From SpSt-539 sp964549445 (GTDB lineage: Bacteria > Planctomycetota > Phycisphaerae > UBA1845 > UTPLA1): a stretch of DNA of 64,000 bases. Positions 1 to 9,545 of this stretch are shown piece after piece; the first letter of the stretch is position 1, and each line of letters starts with the position of its first letter. Location: contig CAZJVS010000004.1 of NCBI GenBank assembly GCA_964549445.1, positions 1 to 64,000 on the forward strand. Direction: 5' to 3'. The notes under the pieces are model-generated. The model worked only from the letters and a program-made list of their open reading frames with translations. It made no database searches and had not been told where the DNA came from. Both the position numbers and the translations under genes were made by a program.

Positions 1-2155
1 CCTCCAGCGCCAGCTCGCCGCGCGGAATCGGCTGCGGCATCGACTTGTCGATGTTCGGAATGACGAATCCCGTCGCCACCTGCCACAGCTTGTTGACGAA
101 GTTGCGGCCCTTCTCGAATCGCTCCGACGTATTCACCTGCCGCCCGTCGGCCAGCTTCATCGGCTTGACCGGCATGCGAATATCCTGCGTCTCGGTCGCC
201 AGCTCCGCCAGCGTGTACCGCAGCGCGTCGGCCCCGTACGCATCGATAATGTCCACCGGATCGACGCCGTTCCCCAACGACTTCGACATCTTGCGTCCCT
301 GCCCATCCTGGATGACGGCATGGATCACCACATCGCGGAACGGAACTTCGCCGACATTGAACAAACCAGACATCACCATCCGCGCCACCCAGAGCGTAAT
401 GATCTCGCGGGCAGTCGAGAGCGTGGTCGTTGGGTATAAGTACTCGAGGTCCCCACTCCCTCCCTTACCAAGGGGGGGTCGGGGGGGTCGGTCGCCTGGC
501 CACCCAAGCGTCGAAAGCGGCCACAGGGCGGAGGAAAACCAAGTATCGAGAACGTCTGGATCTTGGTGAAAGTTCAGAGCAGTCAGTTTTCGTTGCAGTT
601 GATCGTTATCGACGAGAAGACAAACCGACATGCTACATTCGTCGCCCGGCGCGAATTCCTCACCTTCGATGGAGTCGAATTCGCCAACGACGATCGATAG
701 CCCGTCACATTGTCGTACGATCTGAGTTGCAGCCTTGGATGCGAGCTCCTCAAGTGCGACGAATTCGAGCGATCTCAGATCAAATTCTCCCCATATCAGC
801 GATCGGCCCCACACCGGTATTCGATGCCCCCACCAAAGCTGCCGACTAATGCACCAGTCGCGCTTCTCGCCGAGCCAATCGAGATACGTCTTCGCGTAGC
901 GCTCAGGGAAAAAGCCAACTCGTCCATCCTTCACCGCATCGATCGCAAGCTGCGCCAGCCCGGACTTTCCGCGAAGCGCCGGAATCGCCGCCGCCTGCTC
1001 CGGCGGCAGATCGTCCATCTTCACAAACCACTGATCCGACAGATAGGGCTGGATAGGCACCTTGCTTCGGTCGGAGTGGCCGACCTGGTTCTCGTAATCC
1101 TCGATCTTCTCGATCAATCCTTCCGCATCGAGATCGGCCACAACTTTCTTGCGAGCATCTTCAAACTTTTGCCCCGCATACGGCCCGCCGTTCTCATTCA
1201 CGCGACCATCCGGCGTCATGATGTTGATCAGCGGCAGATTGTTCCGCTGCGCGCACGCATAGTCGTTCGGGTCATGCGCCGGCGTCACCTTTACGCACCC
1301 CGTCCCGAACTCGCGCTTCACCAGCATCCCATCGCCGATGATCGGAATCTCGCGATCCATCAGCGGCAGCATCACCGTCCGCCCGATCAGCGGGGCGTAC
1401 CGCGGGTCCTCCGGGTGCACGGCCACCGCCGTGTCGCCCAACATCGTCTCGGGCCGCGTCGTCGCCACGATCAGGTGCGTCAGCCGCACGTCACCCGCGT
1501 CACCGCTGACCACCGCCGGCACCTTCAGCGGATAGCGGATATGCCACAGGTGCCCGCGAACCGTCTCGTGATACACTTCGTCGTCCGCTACGGCCGTCTG
1601 GAGCTGCGTATCCCAGTTCACCAGCCGCTTGCCGCGATAGATCAGCCCCGCCTTGAACAGATCAAAGAAAAACTGCCGCACGGCCGTCGCGCACTGCTCG
1701 TCCAGCGTAAACCGCGTCCGCTCCCAGTCGCACGAGCACCCCATCAGCTGAAGCTGCTCGATGATCCGCCCGCCGTACTTCTCCTTCCACTCCCAGATGC
1801 GGCGAACCAGCTCCTCGCGGCCCAGATCGTGCCGCGTCTTCTTCTCTGTTTTGAGAATGTCTTTCTCGACCGCCGCCTGCGTCGCTATGCCCGCGTGGTC
1901 CGTCCCCGGCATCCAAAGCGTATTGAACCCCGCCATCCGCTTGTGTCGGACGAGAATGTCCTGCAGCGTGTTGTTCAGTGCGTGGCCGAGGTGCAGCGCC
2001 CCCGTCACGTTCGGCGGCGGAATGACCATGACAAACCGCTTCTCGGGCGGCCGGTCATCCGGTTCCGCGTGAAACGCCCGGGCCTCGAGCCACTTCTTGT
2101 AGATGCGGCCCTCTACCTCGCGCGGACTGTAAGCTTTCGACGGTGCGTCGCTCAT
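1..2155 (-). CDS. valS: Valine--tRNA ligase (3' end outside window)
   Basis: Charges tRNA-Val with valine in the cytoplasm (class I aminoacyl-tRNA synthetase). The start is ATG at 2155. The N-terminus carries PPPNVTGALHLGH with the HIGH-type HLGH at residues 55-58, then an editing-domain region, WWGHRIPVW, DPDVLDTWFSSALWP, and RKMSKSLGNG with KMSKS at residues 622-626. About 718 residues are present. The tRNA-binding and coiled-coil C-terminus lies beyond base 1, so the gene is partial only because of the window edge. Between the DTWFSSALWP block and the LYPTTTLST block lies an unusual Pro/Gly-rich insert (RPPRPPLGKGGSG) encoded by a G/C-run palindrome-like sequence. The reading frame is kept through it. 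The stretch at about 595-840 looks less GC-rich than the rest. A long ORF on the plus strand (710-2395) is its antisense shadow. Confidence 0.95.
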   Translation of the reverse strand, partial: MSDAPSKAYSPREVEGRIYKKWLEARAFHAEPDDRPPEKRFVMVIPPPNVTGALHLGHALNNTLQDILVRHKRMAGFNTLWMPGTDHAGIATQAAVEKDILKTEKKTRHDLGREELVRRIWEWKEKYGGRIIEQLQLMGCSCDWERTRFTLDEQCATAVRQFFFDLFKAGLIYRGKRLVNWDTQLQTAVADDEVYHETVRGHLWHIRYPLKVPAVVSGDAGDVRLTHLIVATTRPETMLGDTAVAVHPEDPRYAPLIGRTVMLPLMDREIPIIGDGMLVKREFGTGCVKVTPAHDPNDYACAQRNNLPLINIMTPDGRVNENGGPYAGQKFEDARKKVVADLDAEGLIEKIEDYENQVGHSDRSKVPIQPYLSDQWFVKMDDLPPEQAAAIPALRGKSGLAQLAIDAVKDGRVGFFPERYAKTYLDWLGEKRDWCISRQLWWGHRIPVWGRSLIWGEFDLRSLEFVALEELASKAATQIVRQCDGLSIVVGEFDSIEGEEFAPGDECSMSVCLLVDNDQLQRKLTALNFHQDPDVLDTWFSSALWPLSTLGWPGDRPPRPPLGKGGSGDLEYLYPTTTLSTAREIITLWVARMVMSGLFNVGEVPFRDVVIHAVIQDGQGRKMSKSLGNGVDPVDIIDAYGADALRYTLAELATETQDIRMPVKPMKLADGRQVNTSERFEKGRNFVNKLWQVATGFVIPNIDKSMPQPIPRGELALE
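444..490. repeat. Interspersed G/C-run repeat inserted in valS
   Basis: The plus strand reads a C-rich tract, then ccttaccaagg, then two G-runs of seven, giving an imperfect palindrome around ttaccaa. It encodes the in-frame loop RPPRPPLGKGGSG in ValS, where related enzymes have a short linker. The form resembles the short palindromic repeats (ccctcccttaccaagggggg type) seen between genes in many bacteria. Membership of such a family is inferred from memory. Confidence 0.5.
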
Positions 2156-2208
2156 GCAACGATCATTAGACGGCAAGCGCAGGGAAAGTCAAAAACGCGA
2201 AGCGACGA

Positions 2209-5181
2209 TCAGGGCCGGATGCCGACCGATTCTGCAACGGTCGTCAGCCGCTTCGATCCCAATCCGATGTTCGAGGCGCCTTCGGGCCACATCACGAGGT
2301 TGATGCTGTACTCATTCAGCGACTCGTCAATGTTATACGTGATGCCGGTGTACCACCGCGGCCAGCGGCGGATGAGCGAAATCTCGGTCGAATAGTTCCG
2401 GCTATAGTGAATGTCGTAGAACTCGCGGAAGGCAACCGTGTACTTTTCATTGAGCTTGTAGTTTGCGCCGAAACCGATCAGGTTGTCGTATGAATCATGG
2501 ATGTACCGCCAGCCGAAGAAATACGCCAGTCGCGGATCGCGCTCAATATTGATCGATGCGCTTTGAACACCCATGTGGCCGGCGTTCAGGTCGTAGTCGG
2601 CCGTGTACAGGATCGCCGTCGACTCGCTGACGCGCCACGTCACGTCGGTCCCGAGGAAGTTGCTGCTGATGCTGTCTTCCGGCCGCGCAAAGATGTAATC
2701 GCCGTGCGTGACGTCGGTCGGGCGCGGGTGTGAGAAAAAGCCGGCTTCGACGTCCCACGTAATCCAATCGACCGTCCGCCATCGCCCCGGCCCGCCGCGC
2801 TTCGTTTGCCAGCGTTGTCGAACGCCGAGCGTCACGCCGGAGAAGCCGTCGATCGTCTCGACCCCTTGATCGAACGGCGAGAGATCGGAACTCGGCACGT
2901 TGTTACCCGCGATCCAAAGCCCGACATCCGGCTTGATGATGTGCTTCACGCGGTGAACGTTGAATAACTCGGACTCGATGTTGTCGTACGTCCGCTCGAA
3001 GAACATGTTGCCATTCAAGCCGGCCGCGCCAAAGGTTCGAACGCGTCCGCCGCCGTCGTGCGGGCTGTCATCCCACCCGCTCAGCCGCCCGGCCAGATAC
3101 GGCGTAAGCTTGATCGGCCCGATGGCCGGCAAAGGGAAGCGCACTTCCTGGCGAGTATCGCCGCGCGCAACCGTGCTGGTATCTCCGGTGTTGTCGGCCC
3201 GCTCATCCTGATCACGATAGACCCGATCGCCGTCGTTAAGGTAGCGGACGGCGCTCACGCGCTGCTCCGAGTAAAGCGTCAACCAGTCCGTCAGCGGCTC
3301 ACCCACGAGCGAAAAGATCACGTCGGGATAGTGTTCGGTGAGGGCGATCCAGTTGTTCAGCCGCCAGTTGAACAGCGTCTGGAACTCCCAGTTCGCCTTG
3401 CGCTTCATCAGGTAGATGACCGTCTCCTGCGTCTTGGCGTTCTCGAACTCGTTTCGATAGTACGCCTCGAGGAAATTGCGATCGCTGATGTACGACAGTT
3501 CGAGCGTAAGCTGCCAGTCCTGCGGCAGATACTGGCGATGACGCCACAGAATGCGCCCGCGATTCTCCGTGTCCGGGTATCCGTTGCGCAGCGGCCCGAG
3601 GTTTTCGTCCTCGCCGGTGTCATGAATGTAGTATGAGCGAAACAGTCCGTAGTAATTCTCTCGGATGTAATCGAGATCAACGCCGACGCCCGGCCCGCGA
3701 TCCGAGTAATAGTCCAGGTGCAGCGTCGCGTCATATCCGACCGGCTGCTGCAATCCGAGCAGGTTGAACAGGTACCAGCGCGACTCGACCATCATTCCGA
3801 ACTGGTTGTTGTAGCCAGTTCGAATCGACTTGAACGCCATCGTGTCTTCCGAGAAATCGCCGCGAGCCACCGGCCAGTAGAGGATCGGCACGCCCTCGAC
3901 TTCCAGCGTCGTGTTGTACGCCGTGTAGGTTCCGGCCTGGATGCCGATGATCTCGCCGCGATCGTTGCGCGGCGTCTTGTCGGTGATGTAGGCCTTGGTC
4001 GAGCCCAGCGCGACGTGCGGAGTGTAGAACTCGCTCGTCGTCAGCTTCGCTCGGCGGGCGAAGTACTCGCTGGCCGAAAGCTGTCGTACTTCCTCCGCTC
4101 GAACGTAGATCGGAACTTCGCGGCCGGGCGCAAACGCCCGCATGACCACATCCAGCGCCAGGGCCCGGTCCGCTTCAAAATCATAATACATGCGCGGCCC
4201 GCGGATCATCCGCGTCCCGCGTGTGAGCACAACGTCGCCCTCGAGGTATGCCGACGTGACGTACTGGCGAGCCATCATGCGAGTCGGCTTGTCCCCGGTC
4301 AGCTTCGGTTCCTCGGCCGCGCTCTGCGGCGAGGTCGCCTCATCATCCGCGCGCGTTGTGGGCTTCTTGCCCCCGCCCGAGAGCGACATGTCGCCAATCG
4401 CCTCCCCCGATGCCTGCTCCGAAAGATAGAGCACGGCCGAGTCCGCCCGTAACTCCATTGCCTCGGCGCTCGTACCCTCGCGCTGCGACAGCTGCACGTC
4501 GCCGATAACGATGATCACGCGTTTTCCGTCGATCACCTCGCTCGTCAGCTCCCGGCCGCTGTAGTCGATTTGTCGCGGCGGTCGCGCGGTGCGAAACGCC
4601 TGCGTGGCCGCCGCGCCGGTTCGGGATTGCAACGGTGACATCGGGGCGGTCGTCGTCGGCGGTCCGCCGCCGGGCTGCATCGTGGCCCGCACCGCGACGG
4701 CACGCTGGTACAACATGCTCGCATCATCGGATTGCAGCGTGTGGCTATCGGCGTTCAACTTGAGCTGACCCGCCGACGCCAGCGTGATCATCAGCGCCGG
4801 TCCCGTTTCGAGCGTGCCGGCCGGCTGCAGGACCTCGGCGTCCTGCCACAGGAAAACCTCAAACTCGAGATACGGCGTCTTTTCGTAGGTCTTCTGCCGG
4901 AACCAGACCACGGCGTCCCGGCTGCGCAATCGATACTCCCCCATCTTCAGTTGGAAGTCGCCATACGCTGAGATGACCTTCGTGCCGTCCGGAAGTCCCC
5001 ACGCGTACGCATAGACGCAGGACACATCGACCATCTCGCTGCTGATGGCTGCGGGAAGGGGCGGTGCTTCTTCTTCGAGTTGATACTCGGATTCAATTTT
5101 CGGCTCGGCGCCGCGCGCCGCAATGGACGCAAGGCCAAGGCCGATGCAGCCAGACAGTAGAACCGCGATTCGTCGGTTCAC
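2209..5181 (-). CDS. lptD: LptD/OstA-like outer-membrane LPS assembly protein
   Basis: Probably the outer-membrane translocon that inserts lipopolysaccharide into the outer leaflet. The protein is about 990 residues if started at GTG 5181, which puts a clean signal peptide (VNRRIAVLLSGCIGLGLA) at the N-terminus; an in-frame ATG at 5238 would add 19 Arg-rich residues. The N-terminal part has OstA/LptA-type beta-strand repeats (for example VIIVIGDVQLSQREG and LEGDVVLTRG). From about residue 430 (VPILYWPVARGDFSED) to the end it looks like the LptD beta-barrel, rich in aromatic alternating strands and ending in NEYSINLVMWPEG. It is longer than typical proteobacterial LptD (about 780 residues). 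The lpxD gene in this window supports true LPS in this organism. It is transcribed away from the exopolysaccharide locus. Confidence 0.82.
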   Translation of the reverse strand: MNRRIAVLLSGCIGLGLASIAARGAEPKIESEYQLEEEAPPLPAAISSEMVDVSCVYAYAWGLPDGTKVISAYGDFQLKMGEYRLRSRDAVVWFRQKTYEKTPYLEFEVFLWQDAEVLQPAGTLETGPALMITLASAGQLKLNADSHTLQSDDASMLYQRAVAVRATMQPGGGPPTTTAPMSPLQSRTGAAATQAFRTARPPRQIDYSGRELTSEVIDGKRVIIVIGDVQLSQREGTSAEAMELRADSAVLYLSEQASGEAIGDMSLSGGGKKPTTRADDEATSPQSAAEEPKLTGDKPTRMMARQYVTSAYLEGDVVLTRGTRMIRGPRMYYDFEADRALALDVVMRAFAPGREVPIYVRAEEVRQLSASEYFARRAKLTTSEFYTPHVALGSTKAYITDKTPRNDRGEIIGIQAGTYTAYNTTLEVEGVPILYWPVARGDFSEDTMAFKSIRTGYNNQFGMMVESRWYLFNLLGLQQPVGYDATLHLDYYSDRGPGVGVDLDYIRENYYGLFRSYYIHDTGEDENLGPLRNGYPDTENRGRILWRHRQYLPQDWQLTLELSYISDRNFLEAYYRNEFENAKTQETVIYLMKRKANWEFQTLFNWRLNNWIALTEHYPDVIFSLVGEPLTDWLTLYSEQRVSAVRYLNDGDRVYRDQDERADNTGDTSTVARGDTRQEVRFPLPAIGPIKLTPYLAGRLSGWDDSPHDGGGRVRTFGAAGLNGNMFFERTYDNIESELFNVHRVKHIIKPDVGLWIAGNNVPSSDLSPFDQGVETIDGFSGVTLGVRQRWQTKRGGPGRWRTVDWITWDVEAGFFSHPRPTDVTHGDYIFARPEDSISSNFLGTDVTWRVSESTAILYTADYDLNAGHMGVQSASINIERDPRLAYFFGWRYIHDSYDNLIGFGANYKLNEKYTVAFREFYDIHYSRNYSTEISLIRRWPRWYTGITYNIDESLNEYSINLVMWPEGASNIGLGSKRLTTVAESVGIRP

Positions 5182-5607
5182 CGATAAGCAGCCGTCATGC
5201 AAGAGTCCGCGCCGCGGGCGACGCACCGCGCCGTGCATCGATCGCTATGCCTGCGACGCGGCGAGTGTACTTGGCGGCGAGTCAGCGTCAAGTTCTGTCG
5301 CCGGTCCAACTTGCGAATCGAATCTTGTCCCCGCGTCTCGACCTCATGGAGCAATCTCGACTGCACGAAACGCGCAGGAATTGCCGATCCACTACGAGAG
5401 CTTGCGCCTCGGCACGGCCCCCGTCGACGCTCGGCTGGCGCAAAATCGGCCGAACTTGGTCGGCGCGACCCGTACTGCGCCTTGGCCGGTGCCAGTATTG
5501 AAAGCCGGCGTGGCCGGATGGATCGACAGCGGCGGCGGAGTTCGCATGCCCGATCGATGCGGACCGGAACCGGCTCTTGTCGATAGCGTTATGACTTACA
5601 TCAACTT
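5182..5607. other. Divergent intergenic region between lptD and the EPS locus
   Basis: This 426-base region should hold the promoters for both the minus-strand lptD and the plus-strand exopolysaccharide genes. Small ORFs read through it on both strands but lack recognisable domains. I see no clear -35/-10 pair, RNA gene or repeat. Confidence 0.4.
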
Positions 5608-6435
5608 ATGAATGGAATGTGTCCACGGATGGGAAACGCGTACAAGGCGAAGTCGCTGGCGGCACGGCTCGCGCTGTTTTGCGCGGCTCCGATCGTCGCC
5701 GGATGCACCCAGCTTCCGCCGCACATGCGCCAGGAACTCGTCCAGGCTGACCAGGCCTACAACAAGGGCGACATTTCCGGCGCGACGAAGCGACTCGATA
5801 CCATCATTCTGCAATACCCGATCGCCGTGGAATCGGCCGAGGCCTATTACCTCCGAGCCATGTGCCGCATCAAGCAGGGGCGCTCCGGCGATGCAATGGC
5901 CGACCTCCAGCAATGCGTCAAACTTTCATCGCGCACCGACCTGACGGGCAAGGCCTGCGCCGCGCTCGGCGGGATTCAGCAGGACATGGACCAGTGGGGC
6001 CCGGCCGCCGAGTCCTACAAGAGAGCCCTGCAGAATTTGCCGACCACGGGGTCGCCCGGCATCACCGATCAGGTCCTCCTCCGCTACGGCATCTGCCTCC
6101 AGCGCCAGGGCAAATGGAACGACGCACGCGAGCCGTTTTCAACATTGATCAAGCGGTATCCAAACAGCCCGTACGTCGAGGACGCCCGGCGGCGCTTCTC
6201 GTGGAAGCACCAATACTTCTCCATCCAGTGCGGAGCGTTCGTCCGCCCGTCGCAGGGCGACGGCCTCCTTCGAAAGTTGAGGTCCGCATTATCCGAAGCA
6301 TGGTTGGAACCTGAGGCCCGTTTCGGGCGACCGATGTACGTCGTCTATGCGGGTAAATACGGGACGTACGCCGAGGCCGATGCAGGCCTTCGCAACGCCC
6401 GTCGTGTGACGCCGGAGGCGTTCATCGTTCCCTAA
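5608..6435 (+). CDS. TPR lipoprotein with C-terminal SPOR-like domain
   Basis: Predicted envelope lipoprotein heading the exopolysaccharide cluster. Residues 8-33 form a lipoprotein signal with the lipobox IVAGC (Cys33); ATG at 5629 (M8) is the more likely start than 5608. Residues 35-200 hold tetratricopeptide-like helical repeats (DQAYNKGDISGA, ESAEAYYLRAMCRIKQG, YGICLQRQGKWNDAREPF). Residues about 205-275 (YFSIQCGAFVRP ... VVYAGKYGTYAEADAGLRNA) match the SPOR fold, which binds denuded peptidoglycan glycans. Architecture and position suggest a peptidoglycan-anchored scaffold for polymer export or the envelope. The SPOR assignment is from the characteristic motif pattern, not from a search. 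Confidence 0.75.
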   Translation: MNGMCPRMGNAYKAKSLAARLALFCAAPIVAGCTQLPPHMRQELVQADQAYNKGDISGATKRLDTIILQYPIAVESAEAYYLRAMCRIKQGRSGDAMADLQQCVKLSSRTDLTGKACAALGGIQQDMDQWGPAAESYKRALQNLPTTGSPGITDQVLLRYGICLQRQGKWNDAREPFSTLIKRYPNSPYVEDARRRFSWKHQYFSIQCGAFVRPSQGDGLLRKLRSALSEAWLEPEARFGRPMYVVYAGKYGTYAEADAGLRNARRVTPEAFIVP

Positions 6436-6486
6436 CTGCGGTCGGCGCGGGTGGAACCCGTCCGTCGGACCCGATGGGTGTCAGGG

Positions 6487-7695
6487 ATGACCGAGCGCTT
6501 TTCCAACAAGTGTGTCGTGCAACCGACGGTTTCGTCGTGGCCGATCGTCGCCCTGTTCGTCGCCTGTGCGCTGACGATCACAGCAGGCAATGCAGCCGGA
6601 GCGAACAACATTCCCGATTCGCCGCCGGCCCAGCCGCGGGAGTTGTTCCAGCCGTTCAACGACGTGCAGTCGTTGCCGCAAGCCATGATCGAGCGGACGG
6701 CTTATCGACTCAACGTGTCCGACATGATCGAAATCATCTATCAGGTCCGCGTTGGTGCGAAGACGGAAGATCGCCGCGGCTATCGGCTCCAGGCCGAAGA
6801 CGTCATCGAGATCAAGTTCCCGTTTCAGAAGGACCTCGATCAGCGCCTGGTCGTCCTCGCCGACGGCTACGTGAACTGCCTGTTCATCGGGCGGGTTCGC
6901 GCCGTCGGCCAGACGCTCGACGCACTGGAGGCCCAGCTTCGCAACGCCTACAAGCGCTACATCCGCAGCCCCGAGCTGACGGTCGTCGTGAAGGAAGCCA
7001 ACAAGAAGATCGACGAGCTCAAGAAGGCGATTACCACCGCGCCCCGCGGCCAGTCGCGCCTGATGCCCGTCAAGCCCGACGGCACGATCGACCTCCCCTA
7101 CATTGGTCAGGTGCTCGCCTTCGGCCGGACCGTCGCCGAGCTGCGCGCCGTCCTGAATCACGAGTATGTCAAAGCCGACCTCGAAGAAGTCGAGGTCACC
7201 GTCCAGTTGCTGGAACTGGCCCCCAAGCACTTATATGTAATGGGTGAAGTCTCTCAGCAGGGCATGCACACCGTTCAGCACGCCATGACGGTCATCCAGG
7301 CCATCTCGGCGTCCGGCGGCTACACGCCGCGGGCCGACCTGCAAAACGTCCTCGTCGTGCGGCGCAAGTTCCTGCCCGTTCCGGAAGCCGTCATCGTCGA
7401 CATTTCCAGCCTGCTCTCGGCGACGAAGCCCACGCCCGATGGACTGGTTCCGAACGGCGAGCGGATGCGATACGATTTCTGGCTGCAGGACGACGACGTC
7501 GTCTATGTGCCGCCGTCGGGGCTGGCCGTTACGAACGACTGGATCGATCAGGTGTTCAACAAGGGTATCCGGCAGATCTTCCCCGTCAGCGGAATTCTGG
7601 GGATGAACTTCGGCTACCAGACATATAACGCCCCGGCCTCCTACACGAATAGGCAGTCCGGTCCGCCGCGATTCATCACGAACGTCGGACCCTAG
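6487..7695 (+). CDS. Polysaccharide export outer-membrane protein (Wza-like)
   Basis: Likely forms the periplasmic and outer-membrane channel for exopolysaccharide. ATG 6487 is chosen because it places a signal sequence (SWPIVALFVACALTITAG) near the N-terminus; GTG 6451 is an alternative. Two poly-export (Wza) type beta domains are visible: YRLNVSDMIEIIYQVRVG followed by YRLQAEDVIEIKFPFQKD, and later LMPVKPDGTIDLPYIGQV. A SLBB segment follows (HLYVMGEVSQQGMHTV ... VIQAISASGGYTPRADL). There is no lipobox Cys, unlike E. coli Wza. It is followed after 50 bases by the Wzz-like gene, the usual partner order. Confidence 0.88.
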   Translation: MTERFSNKCVVQPTVSSWPIVALFVACALTITAGNAAGANNIPDSPPAQPRELFQPFNDVQSLPQAMIERTAYRLNVSDMIEIIYQVRVGAKTEDRRGYRLQAEDVIEIKFPFQKDLDQRLVVLADGYVNCLFIGRVRAVGQTLDALEAQLRNAYKRYIRSPELTVVVKEANKKIDELKKAITTAPRGQSRLMPVKPDGTIDLPYIGQVLAFGRTVAELRAVLNHEYVKADLEEVEVTVQLLELAPKHLYVMGEVSQQGMHTVQHAMTVIQAISASGGYTPRADLQNVLVVRRKFLPVPEAVIVDISSLLSATKPTPDGLVPNGERMRYDFWLQDDDVVYVPPSGLAVTNDWIDQVFNKGIRQIFPVSGILGMNFGYQTYNAPASYTNRQSGPPRFITNVGP

Positions 7696-7745
7696 GCGGC
7701 ACGAACGCAAAGCACGGACGCGAAAGCGAACGAAGGATCGTTGCC

Positions 7746-9425
7746 ATGTCAGACACGTTTGCAGCCCGAACCCTCCGGGAGCTGATGCGGGTCATCTTCC
7801 TCCGCATCGGGCGAATCCTGCTCATGGTCGTCGTGTTCGGCGGTGCAACCTACTACCTCTGCACCCAGATGATCCCGCGCTATCGCAGCACCGTGACGCT
7901 CATGTTCAAGCAGCCGGCCGAGAAAAACCCCGTCTTCCGCGACTCGTCCGAACGCTCGCTGGAGGTCTTCGTCAAGGCCCAGCAGCAGATCGTTATGAGC
8001 GATCTCGTCATGGCCCGGACCATGGTGATCGCCGAGAACCCAAACCTTCGTAAGCAGTGGTACGAACTGCGCGACCGCTTCGAAGCCGTTCGCAAGAAGC
8101 GCGCCTTGCCCTCCGACCCCTACGATCCGGCCGTCGGCAAGGAGATCGTGCAGATCCAGGGCGAGATCGATGAGTTCCTCAAGAAGACCACGGCCGGCAA
8201 CACAACCGTCGCCGACAAGGTCAAGTCGATCATGGACACGCGGCAGAAAGACCTGCTCGACTTTCGCGACGACGTGAAGCTCAAGACCCCCGGAGGCGAA
8301 CAGGTCGCGATGACCGAGTCGTTTCAGATCACGGTCGAGCAGCCCGGCCCGCCGCAGCCGCCGGACAGCTACCTGAACGCGATGTACGCCTCCGACGTCC
8401 TGGCCGACATGTACATGGTCCGCTTCCGCGAGCTGCAATCCAATCTCGCGGGCGCGGCCGACCAATTCATGAAGCGCGTGGTCGACGAACACGTGAAAGT
8501 CATCAACAACGCCTCCGACCGGCTCAACCACTTCATCGAGAACGAACTCGACTCGCCCGGCGACGTCGGCATCCTCGAACAGTTGCTCAAGAGCGGGACC
8601 GAGCACGGCATTCAAATCATCGCCACCCGCGCTCGCGAGCAGACGCTCGACTTGAACGACAAGCTCGCCAAGGCCAAGTCCCTCCGAACCCTGATCACCG
8701 GCATGTTGCCCAAGAAGGCGTTCGAAGCCGGCGGCGTCGACGCCATGAGCGACGACGAGATCTCTCAATCCGTCGCCGTCGTCCCGCCCGAAGTCACCGA
8801 AAACAACATCATCGTCAATCGCCTGACCAATCGCGTCCTTCAGGTCCAGGCGAAGCTGACGAACCTCCAGACGATCTACACCCCGCAGAACAATGCCGTC
8901 CGCGAGGCCCAGGAAGAGCTCATCAGCACCAAGCGGACGCTGCTCAAGGAACTCATCGCCCACGCCCGCTCGCTCGACATCGCCGTCAAGTCTTACGACG
9001 AGCGCCTCGCCGAAACCGGAAACGAATTGAAAAACGTCGAAGGCCGGCTCGACAAAATCAACCGCAAGCTCACGGAGTATCAGCGTCTCAAGAACGACGT
9101 CACCGTCGCTCAGAAGCAGCATCAGGACATCCAGCAGGAGCAGCTCGAGGCCTTCGTCGCCGCCGAGCAGGCACGTGCGGCGGTCACCATCGAGAAACTC
9201 GACAAGGCGTCGCACCCCGCCAAGGACCGCCCGGCCCAGCCGTTGAAGTGGCTCTACACCGGCATCGCGGCCGGCGTCGGTCTGATCCTCGCCATCGCGC
9301 TGGCCTTCCTCGCCGATCACTTCGACCACACGTTCCGCACGATTGATGAGACCGAGCGCTATCTCGGCCTCCCGGTGATCGGCTCGGTCTCGCGCCAGGG
9401 TCGGACGATCCTGACCGGTGCTTAG
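7746..9425 (+). CDS. Polysaccharide copolymerase / chain-length determinant (Wzz/GNVR type)
   Basis: Inner-membrane protein that sets polymer length and links the polymerase to the export channel. It is 559 residues with two membrane segments: about 20-42 (IGRILLMVVVFGGATYYLC) and about 501-523 (YTGIAAGVGLILAIALAFLADH). The long periplasmic part between them has extended coiled coils (residues about 370-485, rich in E/K/Q heptads) and the Wzz-type N-terminal strand YRSTVTLMFKQP. The cytoplasmic tail TFRTIDETERYLGLPVIGSVSRQGR is the typical GNVR/PCP-2a tail that contacts a BY-kinase, and the next gene encodes a kinase-like ATPase. Confidence 0.88.
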   Translation: MSDTFAARTLRELMRVIFLRIGRILLMVVVFGGATYYLCTQMIPRYRSTVTLMFKQPAEKNPVFRDSSERSLEVFVKAQQQIVMSDLVMARTMVIAENPNLRKQWYELRDRFEAVRKKRALPSDPYDPAVGKEIVQIQGEIDEFLKKTTAGNTTVADKVKSIMDTRQKDLLDFRDDVKLKTPGGEQVAMTESFQITVEQPGPPQPPDSYLNAMYASDVLADMYMVRFRELQSNLAGAADQFMKRVVDEHVKVINNASDRLNHFIENELDSPGDVGILEQLLKSGTEHGIQIIATRAREQTLDLNDKLAKAKSLRTLITGMLPKKAFEAGGVDAMSDDEISQSVAVVPPEVTENNIIVNRLTNRVLQVQAKLTNLQTIYTPQNNAVREAQEELISTKRTLLKELIAHARSLDIAVKSYDERLAETGNELKNVEGRLDKINRKLTEYQRLKNDVTVAQKQHQDIQQEQLEAFVAAEQARAAVTIEKLDKASHPAKDRPAQPLKWLYTGIAAGVGLILAIALAFLADHFDHTFRTIDETERYLGLPVIGSVSRQGRTILTGA

Positions 9426-9545
9426 CGAGCGGGCGATTCGGCAATTCCCGCCGGGTTCCGGCGGCCGGTGCGTCGAAGAGCCGCGAATGTCTCCGATAAG
9501 AGAGTTTGCACGAAGCGGGGAATTGGGTTACCAGTCGAGAGCGAC

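Noticed and set aside
710..2395. 561-residue plus-strand ORF at the left end
   Set aside because: It is the antisense of valS, whose HIGH and KMSKS motifs are clear. The composition is Arg/His/Leu-rich without domains.
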